Below, one piece after another: positions 14,149 to 26,087 of a stretch of DNA of 64,000 bases. The position numbers and the translations under genes are program-made. The stretch comes from Absidia repens (taxonomy: Eukaryota > Mucoromycota > Mucoromycetes > Mucorales > Cunninghamellaceae). The notes beneath the pieces are model-generated. The model worked only from the letters and a program-made list of their open reading frames with translations. It did not search any database and was not told the DNA's origin. Location of the stretch: assembly GCA_002105175.1 (NCBI GenBank), contig MCGE01000026.1, forward strand, positions 186,001-250,000, given 5' to 3'. How positions within the stretch are numbered: position 1 is the first letter of the stretch; each line of letters opens with the position of its first letter.

Positions 14149-14415
14149 TTATACAGAATAAAAGAGGACCATAAAAAAAAAAAAAAAAAAAAACACGACT
14201 ACCGCGACAATTTATGGAGATGTTTAATCACCGCCGTTTCGAATTTCCAATAATAAATCAGTTCAAGTATCAATTTTATTGAGCACATAGAAATAGGATA
14301 CCAATAATAATAGGTAAACCAAAAAAAAAAATAAGCTAACATCAATAAAAGCAATAAAAGTAAGAGCTCGAATAAGTAAGGTAACGATAAAAAAGGGGAG
14401 GGGGTATCCATAAAA
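14149..14415. other. Short intergenic between RdRP and PIF1
   Basis: Holds the RdRP 3' end and the PIF1 promoter, both on the minus strand. AT-rich with a 20-base A run at about 14173-14193. No specific site recognised. Confidence 0.4.
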
Positions 14416-17400
14416 TCATAGAAGGGCAGCTGCTAAATCATCTTCGGTCGCATCGGCATCAACTGTTATTTGATGTTCCCTATTCTTTGGCATCATTGGT
14501 TGATATTGTTGTGGAGAGTCGACTGTACTTTGAATTGACCCTTCATACATTTTGATCGCTTCATCCAGGGATATAATGTTGTTGTTGGTGTCGTCATCCT
14601 CATCCTCATCCTCATCTTCCTCGTCATCATCTTCATCATTGTCGTTGTCTTCGTCGTCGTTGTCGTCGTCATCTTCATTGTATTTATTCTCGACATGATG
14701 GTCACTTTGTTGATCGAACGTGATAAGATCATTCCTATTGCCGTCATGCGTCGTTGAATTGTCATTGCCATCACCATTTCCATTTCCCCGTTTGCTGATC
14801 ATCGGGAAAGTATCACTATTATCGTCCTCGTCATGGTCGTCCTCATCATCATCATCATCATCATCACCATCATCATCATCTGAGTCCTGTACGATAACTT
14901 CCACATCATCATTGCTGCTGTCCTGAACTGCATACTTCAAAACCACAGATTCGTCAATAGGCGCCATGGTTTCACTTTGTGGCCGATGAATAAATCTTCG
15001 TCCAATGCTAATCAAGACGTCATCCATGACCCAAGGAAAGCTGAAATAACTGCCTTCCACCGATAAATCCCGGGCGCGTTCCGTAGGGTGGTAAGTGACA
15101 TAGTACCATGCTGCTATCTTTGCTTCAACACATTTCATCTTTTCATTGCTGAACGTGCTGAGATCGTCGCTTGCTGCCGTTGTGTCGTTGTCGCTTCCAC
15201 CACTTGCGATCCTCTTTCTCTTGTCCTTGACCATAGTATCGACAGGTAAGTCCACAAATTCCTTCAAAAAATTGCTTCTCCAGAGCTTTCTCATGGTTTC
15301 CACTGCGGATGCCGTTTGCTTCTGCACATCGTAGTCACTTTTCTTGTTTCCGCGCTTGAGCCAGGTGATAACAAAACCAGAGATCATTTCCGTTTCCGTC
15401 TTCACACCGTATTGGTTCATCAAAGCAGTCAGATCCCAGTTGTACTGTTGGCGACTTTTCCGTGCTTGATGAATGTATTTCTCCATGCCGTCCACTTTGA
15501 GCCGAGCATCATATACAGTTTGGTCAACCAATTTGGATTCGTAACCATCGTAATCAGCCTTATCAATTTGACGATACATTTGACCCAGAACCTTCTTTGA
15601 CTTGTACATCGGTTTGTCTTCTTTGGCCATAAAATCAGGGAAACGAGGGACTTTTAGATCTTCTTGCATCTTTGCTGGGATGCCTGTCTTGGGAAAATCT
15701 ACGTAGATAAAAAAAAAAAAAAAAAAAAGGAAAATGAGAAGGAGACCAAACGAATAACACACAGAACATTGAATTTACTTACCAACAGCTGAAGAGTGGA
15801 GTTGAGCTAGTCTTTTACATCGTCCATCCATCGCCCCTTTATCAGAATCGTCAGCAGTGGCCAAGTGAGCATTTGCAATCTGTCCGAGGTTGTCGTTATT
15901 CATGTAATTCACAAAAAATTTCTGAATATCCAGGGTCGTAACACTTGGCTTGGTCATGGGCTTGGATGGCGTGTAGTCCATCGGGGACTGATTCACAATC
16001 GATGGCATCAGAGTATTATCCCATAATATACTAATGATCCCCCACAATAAAAAAAATATTAGTCATTCCCTTTCCTAGTAATGAAATAAATAATGAAAAA
16101 AAAACTTACGTATAATCATCGCCATCAAGGTCACCACCAGAACACATACTAGGGATGTCGCGGTATCCAACCCCTGAAAACACAAGGACATCTTTGAGAT
16201 GATGAAGATTGGGGCAGTCCACGGCAGTAACAACCCGAATGTCACCAGGATGGAAGCAGGGATTTCGGAAGACAACGCATTCGCCTTTGATTACTGTTCG
16301 CATCGTTTGAGTTGCATCAGTAGAGACTTGACAGAACACTTCATTTGCTTTAAGGCTACGAGTTTCGTCCACGACACCAAAGAGGAAGGCACCCTTTTCC
16401 ACATGAATCTTTGCTTTTTCTTTCAAATTCTTCAGCATAATGACACGGAACATATTGAGCAGGTTTTTGATGAATGGGTCTTGTCGTTCCAGGTAGCCAG
16501 CGCTTATGATATTTGCCATGAAGCGGGAGGTGCCGAATTCGTCAGCATTGGCTTGTAAAATCTTGATCGCAGCTTCAGAGTGAGCAAGCATGCCATTCAA
16601 ACTAGTCAGAATAGCATTGAGCTTGTCCATGAACACGTCGTCCTTGACACCAAGAGAAGAGAGTAAGGTGATAGCTTGTCGATTCAGATAGGCAGAGATA
16701 TGAGAAGACGTCCGGATGACTTCCAACATATAGTGATCAGAGTTGAATTTGATTTGACTTGGTCGCAGTTGCACCTTGAATCCTTTGAGTTTGTCGGCCA
16801 CCATCAAAACACCTTTTGCACCACCCAATCGGAATTGAAATGCAGACGGGACAACGCGGATCGACATTTTTCGGGCCACTTCGCTTGCTAATTCAAAAGA
16901 GATGTTTCCAACGCCATCCGAAAACGTGTATCCGTTATGGACAATATCATTGATAAATTCAACTTGGTCTTTCTTCAGTTCAAAGATCGCCTTGGTGGAT
17001 GAGAAGCACTAGTGGATTGAATGGCCATATAATAAAAGGTGAGTCAAATGAGTATCCTCCACTACCCTCTCGCTCTTGTATTTTCCTTCCTCTTCTCCTT
17101 CGTTCCTGTCATATGTTTACCTGACCAATACGGGCAGCATGTTTCGCAACAATCTTGATATCAGAAAAATCGCCCATCCACTCTCGTATAGAGTCGGCAT
17201 TCAAGTCGTAGTCAGAGGCCTCTTGTACAATGTCATTTTTGCCATAAGGAGCAAAAAACCAGCAGCCATGTTCACGGAGTTGAGAGCTTGAGAAGCCAAG
17301 ATAGTCATAATGCCGGTTGCCAATTTTGATTCCGTTGGTCAAGATCTGGAACACGCGGTTGTAAATCTTCTCCTTGTTCTTTTGGTGGAATGAAGGGCCA

Positions 17401-18950
17401 ATTCGCATCAAATCTTCATCAGTAAATTGGACGCGAATAAAACGATCAGCGTGGCGTTCATAACGGCGTACGATTCGATTCGTTGTTTCCAGTGTTGGTG
17501 GTTGAACGTAGGCCGCGGTGGGTGTAATAATAATCTTCCGCAATATCGAACAATGGGGTGGCACCTGACGTTTGTAGTTGATCACCTTCTTGTTGTATTT
17601 TTTCCAAATTGCTTTCAAAGTAGTAAGTGGATCCCATACCCGTTTTCTATCTTGAGCAATGTAATCCAAAACGAGACATGTAAGCTTCGGGTCAAGCTTT
17701 TGAAGAGCGGTGTAAAATTCATCGTTCAAGTTTCGTTCGAGTAGATAGTTCGGGGTGATACAACATTCCAGCATATACAGGACGTCGAAAGGCAAAAACT
17801 TGGTTCGGTCTTCATGGTTCAGGGGTCGTGGTAATGTGTGCGTGGGTACCACCGTCAGGCTTTGTCCTAATTGTTGATGTTTTCGAGGCACCAGATTGTA
17901 ATCGGCCATACCATTCAGTAATTTGTAGACATAGTGTTTGTTGGCAGGGCTTGGATTAAACTTGATTCTATAGACGGTCCATGTTTCCAGTCGAAGGAAG
18001 TTTTCATTGGCAGTCAATTGCAGGGTTCCTGATTTGCGAGAAGAGCCCGTCTGAGTTGGAGAGCGTTTGCCAGAAGCAGCACCAGGAGTTGAATCAGTAG
18101 TATGAGGAGCATGAAGAGGGATCCTATTTGCGCGGGAACATGCGGTTCTAGTGGACTTGGTAGATGAGGTGATGGGTTGAGCTTGGTGGTCGTAAAAGGA
18201 AAACATCGCAGGCTGTTTCAATGGGATGGTCAGATAAATGGCAGAACCAATGTTTTCCACAACTACGTCGTTTGTGATGTCTTTGAACTTGATTTCCAAA
18301 AAGTATGTGGTGTTGATATGTCGGAATTCCGCTTTCAATTGCCGTTTATCGTAAAAAACAGAAAGCTTGACATCTGTATCAGTAGACCATTCGTCGACAA
18401 AATCGGTTGGTGTGAGCATTACTCCAAGAGAAAGCGACTGGGCGTTGCAATGCGTAGGACGTTGGTCTTCTGATAAAGTTTTTCCATACTTCATGGTCAC
18501 CCTTCTACCATCGATTCTGATGGGACTATTGATATCGAAGTCCCGGGGCATGTTGCTAAAGAAAGAAAGAAAAAAGGGAGGATTAGGAATAGAGTTTCAT
18601 GGTAATAGCATTGAATCATCATTTTTTTGAACCGATGCTTACCAGAATTGTACAGTAGCAGTACCATCAAATTCATCGTTTCCATCAGTGTTAAGATCAA
18701 CAGTGTACAAATGACCAAATTTCGAGTAAACGTCGTGGATAGTTTGACTGTTGGTTAAACGATTCAAGTTGGACACAATAATAACCTTGTTTTCCCTTTT
18801 GTTGTTGTTGTTATTGTTGTTGTTATTGTTGCTGTTGTGTCGAGATTGATACCCAACACCACCGCCATAAGAATCGTTACTGGCAGAAACAATGTTTTTC
18901 CACAGTTGATTTGCTTCGTCAGCAGGGAAGTCGCTTTTTGAGTTCCCCAT
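14416..18950 (-). CDS. Cellular RNA-dependent RNA polymerase (RNAi), RRM-containing
   Basis: Eukaryotic RdRP of the RDR/QDE-1 group, which makes double-stranded RNA for Dicer in gene silencing. Exons: 18950-18643, 18555-17121, 17008-16110, 16030-15783, 15698-14416; 1390 residues in frame. The N terminus (about 50-100) looks like an RRM (VIIVSNLNRL as RNP2; DGTATVQF as RNP1-like) after an Asn-rich linker. The polymerase region includes TFSDGVGNIS, VFRNPCFHPGDIR and the catalytic loop CSGGDLDGDDYTILWDNTL, whose D-x-D-G-D metal-binding aspartates are intact. The last ~150 residues are a very acidic Asp/Glu tail interrupted by Asn and His, unusual for the family. Divergent from the SNF2 helicase gene and upstream of PIF1 on the same strand. 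Confidence 0.95.
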
Positions 18951-19279
18951 GATCCTTCTTTTATACAAATACAAGATAAAAAAAAATAGAAGAGAGGTCA
19001 ATATACATATTTTGTTGATGATGATAACAACGTATCGTATTTTACCTACTTCAGTAAAATAGGACCACAGCGAAAATGAGAAAAAATGTCGTGTGAGTGG
19101 GAAAGGAAGAAGCAGCGAAACAAAATAAAAAATCATCTGCCTTTAAATACGTAATGCCTAGGATGCACGGATCAAGCGGTATTTCAAATAGTCGATAAAA
19201 TTGGCTCTTATCAGAATTTTTTAGCTTTCTCCTTTCACCCTTTTTTTTTATTATTTTTCATCATTTACATCATCTTATC
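18951..19279. promoter_or_regulatory. Divergent RdRP / SNF2-helicase promoter
   Basis: Only about 330 bases separate the two start codons, so the genes probably share control elements. Pyrimidine-rich tract (19228-19260) before the helicase ATG. No known factor site recognised. Confidence 0.4.
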
Positions 19280-22118
19280 ATGGACACCCCAAGATGTCAT
19301 TGTGGAAAACAATCCATCCTTTTGCAAACAAAAAAGGCAGGTGTCAATTTCCATCGGTGGTTTTACGGGGTAAATAATATCATGTACTTGTTTCATTATG
19401 ATTAACATCCTGGCTCACTTTTTCTGCATTTTACTTCTTCTCCTTCTCAAGTGTCGCTCTAGAACATGCAATTTCTTTAAATGGATTGGAAAACGCTGTG
19501 TAGATCCTGCATCATATACATCAAGAATGAAAAAAAGGGGTCTACAGCAAGGAATTGAAGGTTCTGGTGTGATTAATGCGATCCGCGACCGTTGTACGAC
19601 TGTCAAATTCCAGCTTCGATCCAATAACAAAATTGCCATTATTGTAGGAGATAATGGATACTCTTTACTCTCATGCATTCGACAACTTCCTGATGCAACT
19701 TTTGATGCAGCTTCTCATGAATGGAACATCCCTGCGACATTTCAGCACTATACCCACACCTATCAATCTTTATTACGATCGCCCTTCTATCGATCCATTC
19801 ATTGTACGCCCTTATCCGAACTTGTCATCAAACTTCTCAAACACGATCACCATCCATGTATGGAAATGACACCGGTATATTGTGATATGGATGATGTTGT
19901 TGATGATGATAGTGGTGGTGGGAATCTGCCATACGATTTGTTTCTTCAAAACGCCAGTCTGTATGCCGACGTGGAAGAAATGATATATACTCGTTTAAAA
20001 CCATATGCTATTTGGGGTCATCTAATGGAATATCAACAACAAGGTGTACGGGAATGCTTGATGAAGGATGGACGAGTGTTGTTGGCAGACGAAATGGGTC
20101 TAGGAAAAACAATTCAGGCACTGGCTGTGGCCTTGGTGTATTCGGATAATTGGCCTGTTTTAATTATCTGCCCTACCTCGCTTTTATTATCTTGGTCAGA
20201 CCAAATTCAGCAATGGCTCTCGATGGTTTCCAACAAGGATATACGAGTGACACTCAAAGGCACCGACTTATTTGGTTTTATTCCTCCTAAGGTCATGTCT
20301 GCATTCATGGATGATACCAACAGCAATCTTCCTGACAAGGTGTTGCCTCCTATTCAAAACAACAAATATGGTAATGGAATCGACCAGGTAACATGACAAA
20401 AACCATTTCATTTAAAAAATATGAAAACGATACATGTATATAATATATGCGATGACACTGATGAACTTTTTATTTGCTTTTATCTTGACCACATATGTGC
20501 ACAAATCATAGACATCGAACCATTCGTGCTTTTATATCATCAGTTATGAAGTGGCTGCTAGTCACAGTGTCGTTCTCGCTGGTATGGACTTCAAGGTGAT
20601 TATTTGTGATGAGAGCCACTCTCTCAAAAACTCAAAGGTAAGCTTATTTTCAGTGTGTCATATGTACGTATCATGAGGTCATGATCCATACTTATTATAT
20701 ATGCATATATTTTATACGTAGACAAAACGGACAATCTCTTTGACACCCCTTTTACAAAAGGGCAAGCATGTTCTCCTTCTGACTGGCACGCCTATTCTCT
20801 CCCGTCCAATCGAGCTTTATCCTCAACTCTGCATTTTAAGACAAGATCTCTTCCCTGATATGATTGACTATGGAATGCGTTATTGCAATGGCCGTCGGAT
20901 GAAATATGGATGGGATTTTACTGGTAGGTGGGAAAAACGAAAAACATATATTAAGATACGAATGAACTTCATCTTGTTTTTTTTTTTTTTTTTTTTTTTT
21001 GACAACATAGGTGCATCGAATCTACCAGAACTAAATTTTATATTAGAAAAATCGGTGATGGTACGGCGATTGAAGGAAAATGTCCCCTTGGCGCTTCCTT
21101 CCAAGGTACGTCAAAAGGTGATGATGACTATTGATCAAGATCAAAAACTACGATTGGCAAAACTCAAAGCAGATATGGCAGAATTGAAACACCGCCCTGG
21201 GACAGACATGGCAAGAAAAGCAAAATCGATGGAATTGGTATGAAGTATAGATAGATTATGTGGTGACCATGAATATAGAGCTAAACTAACCGATTTTTTT
21301 TTTTTTTGTCCTGGCTCGGTATATATGGTATTAGTATAAAGCTACTGGAACGGCGAAAATTTCGCCCGTTACAAGTTATCTCCAAACTTTACTGCCAACC
21401 ATGAATGGAAAAATTATATTATTTGCTTACCATAAAGATGTCTTGGATGCTATTGAAAGTGTGATGAAGAACGAAAAGGTAAAATATATTTTTTTCGAAC
21501 TCCCCGTCAATAATTATCATCACGTTATCTTTTTTTTTTTTTTTTTTTTTTCACAATATAGATTGGTTATATCAGAATCGATGGAACCACAAAACAAACA
21601 GATCGACACAATCTATGCTTGCGCTTCCAATCATCCGAACAAGAAGACACTCCTATTCAAATTGCCATACTTAGCATTACTGCAAGCAACGTTGGATTAA
21701 ACTTTCAGGAAGCGAACACCGGTATGTCTGATATGCATATAAACAAAAACAATGGAGTTATATTGCCGACGGTTACTGACTTTTATTTTTTTAGTTATAT
21801 TTGCTGAACTTTACTGGAACCCTTCCCAAATACTACAAGCTGAAGATCGAGCTCACGTAAGTTATAGTCTATTCAAGTACTCATGCCTGCTTCATCTAAT
21901 GGCTTTTGTTTTCTTAATTGCATGTAGAGAATCGGCCAAGTGAATACAGTCAATATCAAATATTTGATATCAGAAGATACAGCAGGTAATAATTTATCAT
22001 CACTGATCATTTTTAATCAAAACTCAAAGGCGAGATTTTTTTTTCTTTGTATATAGATGACTGGCTATGGGATTTGCTCGGGGCAAAATTACAAATCATG
22101 CAAAAATTGTTAGATTAA
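19280..22118 (+). CDS. SMARCAL1/HARP-type annealing helicase with GRF zinc finger
   Basis: SNF2-family ATPase that rewinds single-stranded DNA at stalled forks. Exons: 19280-19369, 19452-20387, 20512-20637, 20722-20923, 21011-21237, 21335-21478, 21562-21721, 21795-21856, 21928-21985, 22057-22118; 688 residues, all phases consistent. Residues 5-45 form a GRF zinc finger (PRCHCGK ... NFHRWFYGCRSRTCNFFKW). About 75-140 resembles the HARP domain (KFQLRSNNKIAIIV..., ATFDAASHEWNIP). The helicase core follows: LADEMGLGKTIQ (motif I), ICDESHSLKN (DESH box), LLTGTPILSRPIELYPQL (III), ILFAYHKDVLDAI, then ASNVGLNFQEAN and QAEDRAHRIGQVN (V-VI). Small exons at the 3' end. No linked zinc-ribbon or RPA-binding motif seen. 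Confidence 0.93.
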
Positions 22119-22590
22119 GACGCATTCAGGGTATGTAGATTAGCTTATGAAGGGTTTACTTTTATTTTGTTGGGGACAATTACTGATTGAATAAAACTAC
22201 TGATTTGCTATCGATTATTATTTGATTTATCATATGTTAAGATATATGGAGTGTATACTTATGAATAAGTATATATATATGGTACTGAAAGGAACGGTGT
22301 ATATGTGTTTTTATTTTGTTATAGTTTAAACGAAGGAATGGCTGGGATTGTGGTTGGTATGTCATTCTAGTTGGACTTGCCAAATAAGATGAAGAAAAGA
22401 TAAAATGATTGACAAGCAACTCGGGCATCATATTGAAACACCGGTGTTGTTTTCATTGGTTGGAGATCCCCTAGCATCAGATAGCTGGTGAGTCAAAAAT
22501 TTAAACAGGGCTCTTTCTTTTTTTTTTTTTTTTTTTTGAACTTTCTTTTTTTATTTCTTTTGGACAAACAGTCATTGAGCTAACTTTGCA
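22119..22590. other. Intergenic between helicase and IDH
   Basis: About 470 bases, AT-rich, with a run of T at 22518-22537 before the IDH start. No gene seen. Confidence 0.4.
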
Positions 22591-24396
22591 ATGCTTTCGA
22601 CCATCTCTACCCTTCGTCTATCTGCTCTCAAGACATCTGCCAACGGTCTTCGCACTGTGGCTATGAATTACTCCACTGGCGCCAAGCGTATCAAGGTCGA
22701 CAATCCTGTTGTGGACTTGGACGGTGATGAAATGACACGTATTATTTGGTCCGATATCAAGGAAAAGCTTATTCATCCTTACTTGGATTTGGATATCAAG
22801 TACTATGATCTGGGCATGGAAAGCCGTGATGCTGTAAGTGGAATGAATAAATATGAGTGGGGGAGGGAGTTGTCCTATTTGGTTTTTGTGGGGTCGTAAG
22901 CTGACTATTGTGGGGTTACTCTTTATTTTGAAAAAAATAGACTGACGATCAAATCACCGTCGATGCTGCCGAAGCTATCAAGAAATATAACGTTGGTATC
23001 AAGTGTGCCACCATTACTCCCGATGAAGCTCGTGTTGAAGGTAAGTAATATTTATGTGAAAAACATACAAAGACGTGACTAGGACACTGACAGAGGAAGG
23101 CGAAGGGGAAGGGCAGGGTAAAAAATATAATACTGATGCTCTTTGACATTTCATGTAGAATTCAAATTGAAACAAATGTGGCGCTCACCCAATGGCACTA
23201 TCCGTAACATTTTGAATGGTACTGTATTCCGTGAACCCATCCTTATGGACAATATCCCACGCATTGTCCCTGGCTGGAAGGAACCTATTGTGATTGGTCG
23301 ACATGCTTTTGGTGATCAAGTAAGTGGAAAATAGAAAAAATAGTTGGAGCAACCCATGAAGCAAAAAAGCAAATAAGCTCATTTTGTTCTGTTTATTTTA
23401 TTGTAAATAGTATCGATCCACTGATTTTGTGACTGACAAGGCTGGTACCTTTGAAATGACTTTCACACCTAAGGATGGCAGCGCCCCTCAACAATTCAAG
23501 ATCTATGATTTCCCCGCCAACGGTGGTGTCGGTCTTGCCATGTACAACACCAACGACTCTATCCGAGGATTTGCTCACAGCTGTTTCCAAATGGCCTTAT
23601 CCAAGCAGATGCCCCTCTACTTCTCATCCAAGAACACGATTTTGAAGAAATACGACGGTCGTTTCAAGGATATCTTCCAAGATATCTATGAACAAGACTA
23701 CCGCAAGCAATTTGAAGATGCCAACTTGTGGTATGAACATCGTTTGATCGACGATATGGTGGCGCAAGCCTTGAAATCAAAGGGTGGCTTTGTCTGGGCC
23801 TGTAAGAACTATGATGGTGATGTCCAATCTGATATTCTCGCTCAAGGTTATGGCTCGCTTGGTTTGATGACCTCTGTTTTGGTGACCCCTGACGGAAAGA
23901 CTTTGGAAGCTGAAGCTGCTCATGTACCGTGACTCGTCATTATCGTGAATATCAAAAGGTAATATATATAATGTAGACGAAAATAATAATGAAGGGATAC
24001 TGACGGATATTTTTTAATTTCATTATGGCGGACTTGTATTTATTTTTAGGGTAACCCTACTTCCACCAACCCCATTGCCAGTATTTTTGCCTGGTCTCGT
24101 GGTTTAGCCCATCGCGCCAAGTTGGATCAAAATCAACCTTTGGCCGACTTTACCAAACAACTCGAATCAGCATGTGTCAACACTGTCCAAACCGATAACA
24201 TCATGACCAAGGATTTGGCTTTGGCAATTCATGGAAAGGAGTAAGTAGAAAAAAAAAAGGACTTGAAATATAATTTTGAAGGATTGCTCATATTGACATT
24301 ATATCATTTTTTTGTAGCCTTCGCACCGAACATTATGTGACCACCGCGGAATTCATGCAACATGTTACTGACAATCTCAACAAGCTCAGAAATTAA
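22591..24396 (+). CDS. NADP-dependent isocitrate dehydrogenase, probably mitochondrial, with apparent frameshift
   Basis: Converts isocitrate to 2-oxoglutarate, making NADPH. Exons: 22591-22833, 22941-23040, 23159-23319, 23411-23958, 24050-24240, 24318-24396. The first ~28 residues ([20 protein letters not shown]...) lack acids and look like a mitochondrial presequence. Then come [66 protein letters not shown] and, after the break, [20 protein letters not shown] and a normal C terminus. At 23921-23932 the frame runs into a TGA right after EAEAAH. One more G there would restore the conserved A-A-H-G-T-V-T-R-H block and all later exon phases, giving about 440 residues. Either a one-base error in the assembly or a recent mutation. 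AATAAA at 24506-24511. Confidence 0.93.
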
Positions 24397-24657
24397 GTCA
24401 TCGAGTTTGGTTTTATTCAGTGTAGTATGTTTGTATTGTTTCTTTAGATAGTTTATTTTTGAACCCCCCCCTCCTCCATTTTTTATTATTATTTTTATCC
24501 CATCCAATAAAGACCATTATTGCTTTTTTTATTTTTATTATCATATTAAAAACTTGTTATTGCTGTATCTCACAAGACAGCACCCTTCTGGGACCTTTTG
24601 TGTTTTTTCATCAAATTGAACAAAAAAATAGAACTGCAGCTCCGTGGCAACATAACA

Positions 24658-25535
24658 TTTTAAATGCCGCCCACGTGCAATATTTATTTTTTCGGCTCTC
24701 TTCCGTTTTGTTTACTTTGATTTTCCTTCTTTTTTTTTCTTCACCATTCAACTTTTTTGAGGTTATGTTGGACTTAGATTAGGGTCAGGACTAGTTTAAA
24801 AGCGTTTTCAGAAAAGAGTTTACAACATGCATGGGGAAACCCTTTCATTTTGGACGTAGGATCCGACGGCACTATTAGTTGGCGCTTTGGAGCCATCATT
24901 AGTTTAGTTTAGTGTTAGTTTGTCGATAGTTTATATCTATATCTGAATAAAATATGCCTCTTTTTACTTACTTTGATTAAAAGTGACCCATTACTCCCTC
25001 TCTCTTGCCTTGTCCTTTAGATCCTTTATTACAATTGTACCGTTTAGATTAGTGATGACTATACTTTGTCTTTAGTTTCAGTATCTACCAACATGCTTCA
25101 ATAAAATATACCTTTTTAAAATTAATACTAAAACACAACGAAGGATAGACACTATCGTTATTGCAGTTGTTTTATGAGTGTCCTACAAAACACTTGCTCT
25201 CTAATTCACATACTAGGACTACCTTCCCTGCACCTTGCGTCATAATTAATTAATAATATAAATGGATATAGATCATGCTGTGTGTATAGCGTCCGCCAAA
25301 TAGGATTTTAAGCTGTTTTTAAACGTATCTATGACTGTTTCTCCCATACCCCATTTCCCCTCAAAGCCCTGGTGAACGATTGGAGGCCATTTGATATGAA
25401 CCGTGACCTTATTCCCGCTCTACCCTTCCTACCTACCAACCTATGATCGGTAGTGCCGTCAGCATTTCCTCCACTAGACTGGGTGTAATGCATATTTCCA
25501 GCTTCGTTTTTTATTTTTTCTTGTGTGTAGTATAA
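24658..25535 (+). repeat. Dispersed repeat family, copy A
   Basis: Starts AATGCCGCCCACGTGCAATA (CACGTG at 24672-24677), followed by a pyrimidine tract, a GTCAGGACTAG block, the core CATGGGGAAACCCTTTCATT, a TTAGTTTAGTTTAGTGTTAG tract, and AATAAA at 24946-24951. A second module with CCCATTACTCC ... TTCAATAAAATATACC follows (AATAAA 25100-25105). The far end (CACTAGACTGGG ... CCAGCTTCG) matches the ends of copies C and D. No coding potential seen. Confidence 0.75.
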
Positions 25536-26087
25536 TAAAGCGCACACTGAAGTCAATTCACCTCAAGAGACCGCAATTGTCGCCTCTGTAACGCAGTAGA
25601 TCACCATTTTTTTTTTTTTTTTTTGAATATGTGAGAATCTTTTGAAACTAAATATAAAAAATTGCACCATATTGTTGTTGTTTTCATCAGTAGAGACACT
25701 GTATACAATTTTATCACACCCAATAAAAAAAAAATTGTGTACCATATCACCTCCGAAAATGATTCATCTTCTGAGGTATACTTTTCCTTCGGATTTTACA
25801 AAAAATAAAAACATGGCAAGATTATCTTTCGGAACTTGTTCTCCGTCCCTTTTTTAAATTAACATATGATGATGGACAGCACGGAATAAAGATGAAAAGG
25901 CAAAAGAAAGATGAGATCATATTTTTTTTTATTGATAGACTAAGACAAATATAGGTATAAGCAATCGGATGTATAAAAAAAAAAGCAGGAAGGGGTATAT
26001 ATCTAAATTAATGGAAAGGTAAAAAAAAACAAAAAAAAACTAGATCTAATAATAAACTAAACTAAACTAAACAGAAAAAAAGTGGAA
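25536..26087. other. Intergenic, low complexity
   Basis: AT-rich; on the minus strand just past the next gene's stop lies a GTTTAGTTTAGTTTAGTTTA tract (26052-26072). No gene recognised. Confidence 0.4.

Noticed and set aside
14720..15600. Plus-strand frames rich in Ser opposite the RdRP last exon
   Set aside because: They are the antisense of the RdRP acidic tail (GAT/GAC repeats read as ATC/GTC/TCA) and adjoining coding sequence.
24658..25535. Repeat copy A as part of the IDH 3' UTR
   Set aside because: IDH has its own AATAAA at 24506-24511, and the same sequence occurs at unrelated sites in both orientations.
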